From Candidatus Methylomirabilota bacterium (GTDB lineage Bacteria; Methylomirabilota; Methylomirabilia; Methylomirabilales; CSP1-5), in contig JAHFDE010000047.1 in assembly GCA_023249165.1 (NCBI GenBank), positions 1 through 13,702 of the forward strand: a stretch of 13,702 nucleotides of DNA. Reading direction: 5' to 3'. The notes below the pieces were generated by a model that saw only the letters and a program-made list of their open reading frames with translations, was not told the origin of the DNA and searched no databases. Positions 1 to 5,361 of the stretch are shown here, piece by piece. Both the position numbers and the translations under genes were made by a program. Position 1 is the stretch's first letter; each line of letters opens with the position of its first letter.

Positions 1-121
1 GCGCTTTTCCGCCGTCCGGTGGGGAGTCACGATGGAGATCGTCGCTGCCTGGATCCTGACCTTTCCTGTCTGCGGGCTGATCGCGTGGCTGGTGACCAAG
101 GCGTTCGCGGCCCTCCCCTAG
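1..121 (+). CDS. PiT-family inorganic phosphate transporter, C-terminal end (5' partial)
   Basis: Only the last 39 codons are in the window; the first full codon begins at base 2 and the TAG stop ends at 121. The visible protein reads RFSAVRWGVTMEIVAAWILT and continues into a final hydrophobic helix (FPVCGLIAWLVTKAF). A W-G-V segment, then an A-W-I-L-T-x-P helix cap and a last membrane helix, is the typical C-terminus of the PiT/Pho-4 family. These are cytoplasmic-membrane symporters that import phosphate or metal-phosphate with protons or sodium. An ATG at 32 could mimic a short independent ORF, but the reading frame is open to the left edge and the family match begins before that ATG, so I read it as a truncated gene. 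The identification rests on a short tail and is moderately secure. Confidence 0.7.
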   Translation, partial: RFSAVRWGVTMEIVAAWILTFPVCGLIAWLVTKAFAALP

Positions 122-145
122 TCCCACAGCACCCGCTGCTGGGAC
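121..145 (+). terminator. hairpin directly after the phosphate transporter stop codon
   Basis: GTCCCA (121-126) plus CAGC (127-130) pairs with GCTG (135-138) and TGGGAC (140-145). The loop is the 4 bases ACCC and one C is bulged at 139, giving about 10 GC-rich pairs. It starts at the last base of the upstream stop codon, where an RNA 3'-end structure is expected. No run of T follows, so it is not a textbook intrinsic terminator; it may protect the transcript end or assist Rho-dependent termination. Confidence 0.35.
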
Positions 146-290
146 AACGAGTCCTGTCCCCGCCAGACTCACTCCAGACTCCTTCGGAGACGCCAGCAGG
201 TTTCCGCCCTCCTCGCCCATCCCTCCCTCCCCACCTTCCGGCTTGTTTGAGCTACGGAGCGTGTGTAGGCCCCGAGCAACATTGCCGGGA

Positions 291-308
291 GTCCGAAGGC
301 CTTCGGAC
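291..308. repeat. perfect 18-bp palindrome upstream of the riboswitch promoter
   Basis: The sequence GTCCGAAGGCCTTCGGAC equals its own reverse complement across all 18 bases. As RNA it would form a 7-bp hairpin with a GGCC loop. As DNA it is a perfectly symmetric site about 90 bp upstream of the -35 element at 399. It could be a binding site for a dimeric regulator or part of a transcript-end structure; no T-run follows it. Confidence 0.45.
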
Positions 309-324
309 CGGCCAGGGTCGCCGC

Positions 325-346
325 GGGCCCGAAGGGTTCCGGGCCC
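325..346. repeat. GC-rich inverted repeat
   Basis: GGGCCCGAA (325-333) faces TTC-C-GGGCCC (337-346). This gives nine pairs with one bulged C and a GGG loop. It lies 16 bp after the 18-bp palindrome, so the two form a tandem hairpin pair ahead of the promoter. No T-run follows. Function unknown; it may be a 3'-end structure for the leftward neighbour or simply a product of high GC. Confidence 0.3.
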
Positions 347-398
347 TGCGGAAAGGCACGGAGCGAGGGGCCGAACGCGCGTGCTCTGCCAGGCGGCC

Positions 399-427
399 TT
401 GACATTGTCGAGGAAAGGGCGTATAAA
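399..427 (+). promoter_or_regulatory. sigma70-type promoter for the riboswitch-controlled operon
   Basis: A -35 box TTGACA (399-404, six of six consensus bases) and a -10 box TATAAA (422-427, five of six) are separated by exactly 17 bp. The predicted start of transcription is about 434-436, roughly 15-20 bases before the aptamer, so the RNA would begin just ahead of the riboswitch. This is the best promoter-like sequence in the window. Confidence 0.85.
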
Positions 428-449
428 GTCCGCCGTATCTCTACAGGCC

Positions 450-580
450 GCAAACGCCGAGTTCCCGTCAGGGAAGCGGGGGACCCAATTCAAGGGGTGA
501 GTCCCCGACGGCCGAGGAGCCGTCGGGATAGGGTAAACTCCCAACCCGAACCCGTCAGCTAACCCCGTAGGCGTGAAGGG
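450..580 (+). promoter_or_regulatory. ydaO/yuaA-type cyclic-di-AMP riboswitch (aptamer)
   Basis: The hallmark conserved blocks of this riboswitch class occur in order. These are GCGGGGGACCCAA (476-488), GGGGTGA (494-500), a variable hairpin of nine perfect pairs (504-512 with 519-527), GGGTAAACTC (531-540) and the diagnostic CCCGAACCCGTCAGCTAACC (545-564), then the closing CGTAGGCG. The outer stem ACGCC (454-458) pairs with GGCGT (570-574), and TTCCC/GGGAA (462-466/471-475) makes an inner hairpin. The class is known to bind cyclic di-AMP and usually turns expression off. Its known targets include potassium transporters, osmolyte uptake and cell-wall remodelling genes. Here it sits between a near-consensus promoter and an APC permease followed by RCK and universal stress proteins, which fits potassium/osmotic control. 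Confidence 0.93.
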
Positions 581-590
581 AGCAAAGCCC

Positions 591-634
591 GGGAAGGACG
601 GGGGCCAGGCCTCCCCTTCCCGTCGTCTTTCTCT
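591..634 (+). terminator. putative riboswitch expression platform (intrinsic terminator)
   Basis: GGGAAGG (591-597) pairs with CCTTCCC (615-621). After a two-base bulge, GGGGG (600-604) pairs with CCTCC (610-614, one G-U pair), with a CCAGG loop. The stem is followed by GTCGTCTTTCTCT, which is U-rich but not a clean U-tract. It lies 10 bases past the aptamer and ends just before the permease start, the usual place for an off-switch terminator. CCCGTC (551-556), inside the conserved aptamer core, is complementary to GACGGG (597-602) in the stem. An alternative antiterminator pairing is therefore possible when no ligand is bound. Confidence 0.55.
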
Positions 635-642
635 GCAGGGAT

Positions 643-2232
643 ATGGAAGCTGCCGGTTCCGCACAAGACCAGAAACTAGAACTGCGGCGAGATGTCACGG
701 TGTGGGGCTCCTTCATGTGGGGCTACGCCGATGTGGGGGCCAACACCTTTGTCGCCCTCGGTCTGGTCATGGCCGCGGCCCAGGGGGCAACCGGCCTTGC
801 CTTCGCCCTCGCCGGCCTGGTCTATATCATGATCGGGCTTGCCTACACCGAGCTGGCGTCGGCGTATCCGGTTGCCGGTGGGGGTCCGTATTTCGCCCTC
901 CGGGGCCTCGGCGATTTCTGGGGCTTCGTGGCCGGTGCAGCGCTGCTTCTCGATTACACCATCGACATCGCCCTCTTCGCCGCCGCCTCGGCTGGCTATC
1001 TCAACTTCTTTCTCCCCTACCTGTTCGGTTTTGGGATCGAGCGCTTCACGACCGATATTGGCCCCCTCACCCAGGTGAACCCCGTCTGGTGCCTGCAAAC
1101 CCTCCTCCTCATCGGGATCCTCATCTGGGTGAATATCCGAGGGATTCGGGAATCCTCCCTCGTTAATGAATTTCTGGGGGCGATCATTATCATCAGCGAA
1201 TCGGCCCTGGTCATCATCGGGTTCCTCTTCGCCTGGAGGCCGGAGCTGCTCGTGAAACAATGGACAACCCAGTTTCCCTCCGCCCATGACTTCATGTACG
1301 GCTCCTCATTAGCGATCATCTCCTTCATCGGCCTGGAGTCCATCTCCCAAGCCGCTCAGGAGACGAGACGGCCGGCCTCGATCATCCCGCGCACCTCTGT
1401 CGCCCTTACATTCAGTGTCTTCATCTTTGCGGTGGCCTTCTCGCTGTTGGGTCTGGGGCTTCTCCCTTGGCAGGTCTACGCGGAGCACAGCGACAACCCC
1501 ATGGCGAAGCTCGCCGAGGCCTTACCCTTGATCGGGCCCGCCGCAGGCCCCCTCACGGCGGCCCTGGGGGCGATCGTCCTCTTCATCTCCTCCAACACCG
1601 GGGTGATGGGGGCTTCCCGGCTGACCTATTCGATGGCCCAGTTTCACGTGATCAGCTCCTGGTTCAGCGCCGTCCACGCACGATACCGGACCCCCGTGAG
1701 GACCATTCTCGTCTTCTCCATGGTCGGCGTCGTCGAGACTGTCCTCGCCTTCATGACGCCGAAGGCGTTGGACACGCTGGGGAACATGTACGCCTTTGGC
1801 GCGACCCTTGGCTACACTCTGGTCTTCATCGCGCTCATCAAGCTCCGCTTCTCCGACCCCTATTCTCCACGTCCCTACCGAATGCCCCTCAATGTGCGCA
1901 TCCGATACAAGGGGCGCCCCATCGACTTCCCGGTCCTCGGACTCCTCGGCATGATCGGCGTCAGCACCATCTTCTTTGAGGTGATTCTGACCCACGACAT
2001 CGGCCGGATCGCCGGCCCGGCCTGGATCGTCCTCTGCTTCCTCTACTTTGCGTGGTACCGCTATCGGGAGGGACTGCCCGTCTTTCGCAGTCTCGAGCGG
2101 GATTGGGAGGAGGAGCAAAGACAGGTGCTCTTGTCGGCGGAGGAGTACGACCTGCTGGAACGATACAGGATCGCCCTCGCGGAGCGTGACCGGCAGCGGA
2201 GGAGAAACGTCCATCAGCAGCCAGCGTCCTGA
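643..2232 (+). CDS. APC-superfamily permease, candidate c-di-AMP-controlled potassium (KimA-like) or amino acid transporter
   Basis: This 529-residue protein has about 12 membrane helices between residues 18 and 475 and a charged, helical cytoplasmic tail (about 478-529). TM1 carries GYADVGAN (27-34) and TM3 carries LDYTID (103-108). TM6 and its loop carry FIGLES (228-233) followed by ETRRPASIIPR (240-250), a motif shared by amino acid-polyamine-organocation permeases. KimA (YdaO of Bacillus), an APC-type potassium importer, is a classic target of this riboswitch. Asp30 in TM1 and Asp104 in TM3 fall where KimA has its ion-binding acids, but the KimA TM6 threonine appears absent, so the substrate is open. 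KimA also has a C-terminal stress-protein-like domain, which is a separate gene here. ATG 643 is the first usable start after an in-frame stop at 574-576; the AGGGA at 637-641 is closer than usual. First gene of a five-gene unit. Family secure; substrate inferred. Confidence 0.85.
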   Translation: MEAAGSAQDQKLELRRDVTVWGSFMWGYADVGANTFVALGLVMAAAQGATGLAFALAGLVYIMIGLAYTELASAYPVAGGGPYFALRGLGDFWGFVAGAALLLDYTIDIALFAAASAGYLNFFLPYLFGFGIERFTTDIGPLTQVNPVWCLQTLLLIGILIWVNIRGIRESSLVNEFLGAIIIISESALVIIGFLFAWRPELLVKQWTTQFPSAHDFMYGSSLAIISFIGLESISQAAQETRRPASIIPRTSVALTFSVFIFAVAFSLLGLGLLPWQVYAEHSDNPMAKLAEALPLIGPAAGPLTAALGAIVLFISSNTGVMGASRLTYSMAQFHVISSWFSAVHARYRTPVRTILVFSMVGVVETVLAFMTPKALDTLGNMYAFGATLGYTLVFIALIKLRFSDPYSPRPYRMPLNVRIRYKGRPIDFPVLGLLGMIGVSTIFFEVILTHDIGRIAGPAWIVLCFLYFAWYRYREGLPVFRSLERDWEEEQRQVLLSAEEYDLLERYRIALAERDRQRRRNVHQQPAS

Positions 2233-2440
2233 GCGCCTGCGGCCCCTCGACTACTATCAGATCGGGGTGACGGTCCTCTTGGTGCTCCTGGGGAGTTGGA
2301 TCCTCCTCCGCGCTGCTGTGGAGGGGTTCCCTTCGCTCTCCGCGTGGATGCTGGGTGGGGGGCTTCTCGGTTTCGGGTTGTATCGGCTTTGGCACGTGGT
2401 AAGCTACCTCCGGAAGAGGGGAACGGGCCATCGGCTCTGA
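2186..2440 (+). CDS. small two-helix membrane protein overlapping the permease end
   Basis: Up to 84 residues, with two predicted membrane helices (about 25-43 and 50-68) and a basic end (YLRKRGTGHRL). The DYYQIG segment before TM1 and the closely spaced helices look like a genuine small membrane subunit, but I do not recognise a family. The start is uncertain. GTG 2186 is the nearest conventional codon but overlaps the permease by 47 bp and has only a weak ribosome site one base away. A strong GGAGGA (2198-2203) is placed instead for an in-frame ATC at 2213. The gene lies between permease and universal stress protein, with overlap on both sides if the ATC starts are used, suggesting translational coupling. 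It could be an accessory subunit of the transporter. Confidence 0.55.
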   Translation: MTGSGGETSISSQRPERLRPLDYYQIGVTVLLVLLGSWILLRAAVEGFPSLSAWMLGGGLLGFGLYRLWHVVSYLRKRGTGHRL

Positions 2441-2465
2441 GGTCCACATCACGCTCCTGGGGGCA

Positions 2466-2993
2466 TTGCTGGCGGCCCTCTTCGCCGTCTCCCTGGGAGG
2501 GCTCCTGTGGTGGATGCTCCACCCGCCGGCCCCGGTCTCCCGGGAGGTGGCCAAGGCCCGTCGATCCATTGACGCCGTCAAGCGGATCCTGGTCCCCACA
2601 GTAGGGATGCCGTATTCCGAGCGGGGCGTCGAACTCGCGTGCCGGCTCGGAATGGAGCAAAAGGCGGAGATCATCCTGGTCTACGTCCTTGAGGTGCCCC
2701 GGACGATCCCCTTGGGGACCCCCTTGCCGGACAGCGAGGCCAGGGCGCAGGAGTCCATCGCCCGCGCCCAGGCCGTTGTCAAGCTGCACGGGCTTTCGGC
2801 CACTGTCCACATCGAACGGGCCAGGGAGGTTGTGGAGGGGATCATCCGCGTGGCCAAAGATTATGACGCCGATCTCATCGTCCTCGGGATCCGTCCGCGG
2901 GTCAGCGCGACCGAAGACATCCTGGGGAGGACCTCTGATGCCTTGCTTCGGCGGGCCCCGTGTGAAGTCATTGTGGACAAGCTTCCCGGATAG
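2466..2993 (+). CDS. membrane-anchored universal stress protein (UspA domain)
   Basis: An N-terminal hydrophobic helix (residues 1-18, extending further upstream in the open frame) leads into a UspA domain at about 37-171. The domain begins KRILVPTVG and includes HGL...VHIERA and DADLIVLGIR, and it ends LGRTSDALLRRAPCEVIV, the typical UspA C-terminal strand pattern. UspA proteins bind nucleotides and often modulate transporters. The usual G-x2-G after the fourth strand reads GIRP here, so ATP binding may be lost, although the following G-R-T-S is kept. No ATG or GTG start exists; TTG 2466 is the nearest accepted codon, and the frame is open back to 2403 with an in-frame ATC at 2430 behind a GAGGGGAA site. 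A membrane-tethered UspA beside an APC permease recalls the C-terminal UspA-like domain of KimA, as if split off. Confidence 0.8.
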   Translation: MLAALFAVSLGGLLWWMLHPPAPVSREVAKARRSIDAVKRILVPTVGMPYSERGVELACRLGMEQKAEIILVYVLEVPRTIPLGTPLPDSEARAQESIARAQAVVKLHGLSATVHIERAREVVEGIIRVAKDYDADLIVLGIRPRVSATEDILGRTSDALLRRAPCEVIVDKLPG

Positions 2994-3008
2994 CTGGCGG
3001 AGAGGGTG

Positions 3009-3470
3009 ATGAAGGTTCTCGTCGTGGGCTCCGGTCGGGTCGGCTCTTTTCTGGCCAGGCACCTGGTGGGGCACGGCCACCAGGTGGTCGTCGTGGACCG
3101 TGACCCGACCTCCTTCAAGATGCTCGGGGAAGATCTGGTGGTGGAGCGGGTCGCGGCCCCCGCGACGGGCGAGGTCCAGACCACCTTCACTGCCAAGACC
3201 CGCATCCGGTGCGTCGTCGGAAGCGGTAGTGACGCAGAGGTCCTGAAGACAGCGGGAATCCAGGCGGTCGATGCCTTTGTGGCCGTCACGGATAACGATT
3301 ATGTGAATCTCATGGCCGCGCTGGTCGCCAAAGAGCTCCACCATACCGCTCGCATCATCATCGGCATCATCAATCCACGCCGGCTGCAGATCGCCCGGGA
3401 GCTCCAGATTGAGGCCATCTGCCCCCTCACCCTCGGGGCGCAATCGATGTTTGAATCCTTGGTTCGATAA
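3009..3470 (+). CDS. RCK_N/TrkA-N domain protein (single domain)
   Basis: A 153-residue protein built on a Rossmann fold. It has a nucleotide-binding loop GSGRVG (7-12), Asp30 at the end of the second strand as in NAD(H)-binding RCK domains, SDAEVLKTAGI (74-84), AVTDNDYVNLMAA (92-104) and a terminal strand ending ICPLTLGAQ (137-145). TrkA/RCK proteins sit on the cytoplasmic face of potassium channels or transporters and gate them with NAD(H), ATP or c-di-AMP. This one lacks the RCK_C domain and has an extra stretch of roughly 20 residues (about 42-66) between the second and third strands. ATG 3009 follows GGAGAGGG; a GTG immediately before it (3006) is also possible. It lies 15 bp after the stress protein and 23 bp before a second RCK gene, so the two could form a heteromeric gating ring. 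Confidence 0.85.
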   Translation: MKVLVVGSGRVGSFLARHLVGHGHQVVVVDRDPTSFKMLGEDLVVERVAAPATGEVQTTFTAKTRIRCVVGSGSDAEVLKTAGIQAVDAFVAVTDNDYVNLMAALVAKELHHTARIIIGIINPRRLQIARELQIEAICPLTLGAQSMFESLVR

Positions 3471-3493
3471 CCAGCACAGGGAGGAGGGCACAG

Positions 3494-4147
3494 GTGTACG
3501 TCATCATTGTCGGAGGAGGCACCGTCGGTTACCACCTGACCAAGGACCTCGTGGCCCGTGGCCACGAGGTGACCGTCATCGAGCAAGATGAAGCGCGGTG
3601 CAAGCGCCTCACCGAAGAGTTCGGCGAGGTGGTCCTCCGGGGGGAGTGCGACGTCGCGCTGCTCCGGGAAGCGGGGGCTGAGCGGGCCGATGTCCTCATC
3701 GCCGTGACCGATCAGGACGAGGTGAACCTGGTCGCCTGTCTGTTGGCCAGGCGCCTCTTGAAGGTTCCTCGGGTCATCGCCCACATCGTCGATCCGAGGA
3801 ACCGGCCCACCTTCGAGGGGCTGGGGATTGACCTCACCGTGTCCAGCACCGATATCATCTGTAACCTCATCGAGCAGGGGGCGATCACGACCGAGATTAT
3901 TCCTCTCCTCGCCCTCGGGAAGGGTGATCTCGAGATCGTAGAGCTCGTCCTGCCCCATGATTCTCCCGCCTTGCCTCTGTTACTGAAGGACCTCCCCCTT
4001 CCGGGAGACAGCGTCCTCGTCTCCATCATCCGAGGAGACCAGATCGTCTTCCCTCGGGGAAGCACCACCTTCCGCCCCAACGACACGATCCTGGCGCTGA
4101 CGTCCACCAAGGGAGTGGAACAACTCAAGCAGGTCTTCTACCGCTGA
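3494..4147 (+). CDS. trkA: TrkA-type potassium transport regulator (RCK_N + RCK_C)
   Basis: A 217-residue two-domain RCK protein, the standard size for a single-unit TrkA/KtrA. RCK_N spans about 1-125, with GGGTVG (7-12), Glu30 at the second-strand end and AVTDQDEVNLVAC (70-82). RCK_C spans about 138-217, ending DTILALTSTKGVEQL. RCK_C domains of KtrA and CpaA proteins are known to bind cyclic di-AMP, so this protein could give the operon a second, post-translational c-di-AMP input; that is inference. The GTG start (3494) follows a strong AGGAGG seven bases upstream. No TrkH/KtrB channel lies nearby, so its partner may be the APC permease at the head of the operon or a channel encoded elsewhere. 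Last gene of the unit. Confidence 0.9.
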   Translation: MYVIIVGGGTVGYHLTKDLVARGHEVTVIEQDEARCKRLTEEFGEVVLRGECDVALLREAGAERADVLIAVTDQDEVNLVACLLARRLLKVPRVIAHIVDPRNRPTFEGLGIDLTVSSTDIICNLIEQGAITTEIIPLLALGKGDLEIVELVLPHDSPALPLLLKDLPLPGDSVLVSIIRGDQIVFPRGSTTFRPNDTILALTSTKGVEQLKQVFYR

Positions 4148-4165
4148 CGTGGCGGGAAAATCGGC

Positions 4166-4195
4166 TTGACACCGCTCCCTCCCTGCCTGTAGGCT
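4166..4195 (+). promoter_or_regulatory. candidate promoter for tatA-tatC
   Basis: TTGACA (4166-4171), a perfect -35 box, is followed after 18 bp by TAGGCT (4190-4195), which keeps three of six -10 consensus bases. The predicted start at about 4202 would give a leader of only about 13 bases, just enough to hold the GAGGGA ribosome site (4202-4207). It begins 19 bp after the stop of the RCK gene, so tat transcription may be independent of the riboswitch operon. Confidence 0.5.
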
Positions 4196-4214
4196 TTTTC
4201 TGAGGGAATGTACC

Positions 4215-4481
4215 ATGTTCGGAATCGGGATGCCCGAACTGATCGTCATCTTCATCGTCGCCCTGCTGGTCTTCGGTCCCAAGAAGCTCCCGGAGTTGGG
4301 CAGGGCCTTGGGCCGCGGCCTGGCGGAGTTTAAGCGAGCCTCCGAGGAGATCAAAGCGGGACTGAGCGCCGATCTCCGCCTCGAGGAAGAGGAAAAACCT
4401 TCACCGCAACCGCCCGCCGCTGCCCCCAAAGCCGCTCCTTCCGAGCCGGCTCCTTCCAAGGGTGATCAGCCCCATGGCTGA
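4215..4481 (+). CDS. tatA: Sec-independent protein translocase subunit TatA
   Basis: At 88 residues this is the normal TatA size. It has a short N-terminal membrane helix preceded by G-M-P-E-L (5-9) and closed by the hallmark F-G (20-21). Next comes an amphipathic helix (KKLPELGRALGRGLAEFKRA, 23-42), then an acidic patch and a Pro/Ala-rich tail (61-83). TatA/E proteins oligomerise with TatC to move folded proteins with twin-arginine signals across the cytoplasmic membrane. GAGGGA lies seven bases before the ATG. The stop codon overlaps the tatC start region by eight bases, so the two are translationally coupled. No separate tatB is visible; single TatA-TatC pairs are common in many lineages. 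Confidence 0.95.
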   Translation: MFGIGMPELIVIFIVALLVFGPKKLPELGRALGRGLAEFKRASEEIKAGLSADLRLEEEEKPSPQPPAAAPKAAPSEPAPSKGDQPHG

Positions 4482-5271
4482 TGACAAGATGCCTTTCCTC
4501 TCCCACCTGGAGGAGCTCCGAAGGCGACTGATCGTCTCGCTCATCGGCATCGGCGTCGGCTTCGCGATCGCCTTCAACTTCTCCGAGGAGATCCTGGCGC
4601 TCCTCACGCGGGTGCTGACCACCACCTTCGCTTTTCAGAAGAGCTCCCCCTACCTGATCATCACCTCGAAGGCGCCGCCCGAGCTGATCTTCCTCGCCCC
4701 GGCCGAGGCCTTCTGGGCCCATATCAAGATCGGCTTCCTCGCCGGCCTCATCCTGGCCACGCCCCTGATCCTCTTCGAGGTGTGGCGATTCGTCTCCCCC
4801 GGTCTTCATGAGCGGGAGCGGCGCTTTGCCCTCCCCTTCGTCGCCCTCGGCACCATCTTCTTCTTCATCGGGCTCCTCTTCTGTTATTTCCTGGTCCTCC
4901 CTTTCGCCATGGGCTTCCTCCTCACCTATAAGACCGAGCACCTCACGCCGATGCTCTCGATCGGCCTCTTTATCGATTTCACGGTCAAGTTCATGCTCGC
5001 CTTCGGCCTCATCTTTCAACTCCCCCTCATGATCAGTCTCGCCGCCCGCCTGGGCCTCGTCACCTCCAAGTTTCTCGCCCGAAATCGCAAGTACGCCATC
5101 CTCGCGAACTTTGTCATCGCCGCCATCCTGACCCCGACCCCCGACGTCTTCAACCAGTTCATGATGGCCGGTCCCCTCTGCTTCCTGTACGAGGTGGGGA
5201 TCTGGGCCGCGAAGCTCGTGGAAAAGGCCCGGCGCTCCCCCGTGGGACAGGAGGCCCCGGAGGGGGTCTAG
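4474..5271 (+). CDS. tatC: Sec-independent protein translocase subunit TatC
   Basis: A 265-residue protein with six membrane helices, typical of TatC, the receptor for twin-arginine signal peptides. Signatures are the N-terminal HLEELRRRL (11-19), FEVWRFVSPGL (101-111) at the first periplasmic/cytoplasmic turn, FFFIGLLFCYFLVLPF (129-144) and LTPTPDVFNQ (219-228) near the last helices. Where E. coli has the TM4 glutamate in FEVP, this protein has glutamine (FQLP, 181-184), a change seen in many relatives. I chose ATG 4474, which gives the expected short MADDKMPFLSHLEEL lead-in; a GTG at 4462 would add four residues. It overlaps tatA and faces convergent nadA, with a 90-bp gap holding no obvious terminator. 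Confidence 0.96.
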   Translation: MADDKMPFLSHLEELRRRLIVSLIGIGVGFAIAFNFSEEILALLTRVLTTTFAFQKSSPYLIITSKAPPELIFLAPAEAFWAHIKIGFLAGLILATPLILFEVWRFVSPGLHERERRFALPFVALGTIFFFIGLLFCYFLVLPFAMGFLLTYKTEHLTPMLSIGLFIDFTVKFMLAFGLIFQLPLMISLAARLGLVTSKFLARNRKYAILANFVIAAILTPTPDVFNQFMMAGPLCFLYEVGIWAAKLVEKARRSPVGQEAPEGV

Positions 5272-5361
5272 GGATGGGATGGGGGAACGGGCCAAGGACG
5301 GCAGGACGTCCGGTCTCGGCATCGCAGATCTTTGTATTGGGTGAGAGAAGTTTGAACGGGA

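Larger units (their letters stand above)
146..398. other. non-coding stretch between phosphate transporter and the riboswitch promoter
   Basis: I see no convincing gene here. Open frames crossing it have low-complexity Pro/Arg-rich translations and no family resemblance. It contains a pyrimidine-rich run around 203-240 (repeated CCCTCC/CCTTCC), a perfect 18-bp palindrome (291-308) and a second GC-rich inverted repeat (325-346), both listed separately. No second promoter stands out. The stretch is unusually long compared with the tight spacing elsewhere in the window. Confidence 0.5.

Noticed and set aside
169..500. Open frames on both strands across the leader region
   Set aside because: Their translations are Arg/Pro-rich with no family resemblance, and they overlap the promoter and riboswitch.
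573..1166. A forward 197-codon frame overlapping the permease start
   Set aside because: It runs in another frame through the membrane-helix coding part of the permease; composition (Arg, Gly, His-rich) is typical of a shadow frame.
2214..3491. A long reverse open frame of about 425 codons
   Set aside because: It covers the opposite strand of UspA and RCK genes, is rich in Asp/Gly/His/Pro, and shows no known domain; high GC produces such frames.
4148..4200. Possible terminator after the RCK gene with TTTTT at 4195-4199
   Set aside because: The only stems ahead of the T-run are a 4-bp stem with a 2-base loop or an imperfect one with a long loop, and the region reads better as a promoter.
4351..5322. 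A long reverse open frame opposite tatA-tatC
   Set aside because: It is a Glu/Gly/Asp-rich antisense shadow; TatC motifs are unmistakable on the forward strand.
5272..5361. Terminator between convergent tatC and nadA
   Set aside because: Only a short GGACGTCC dyad is present; no stable stem or T-run on either strand.
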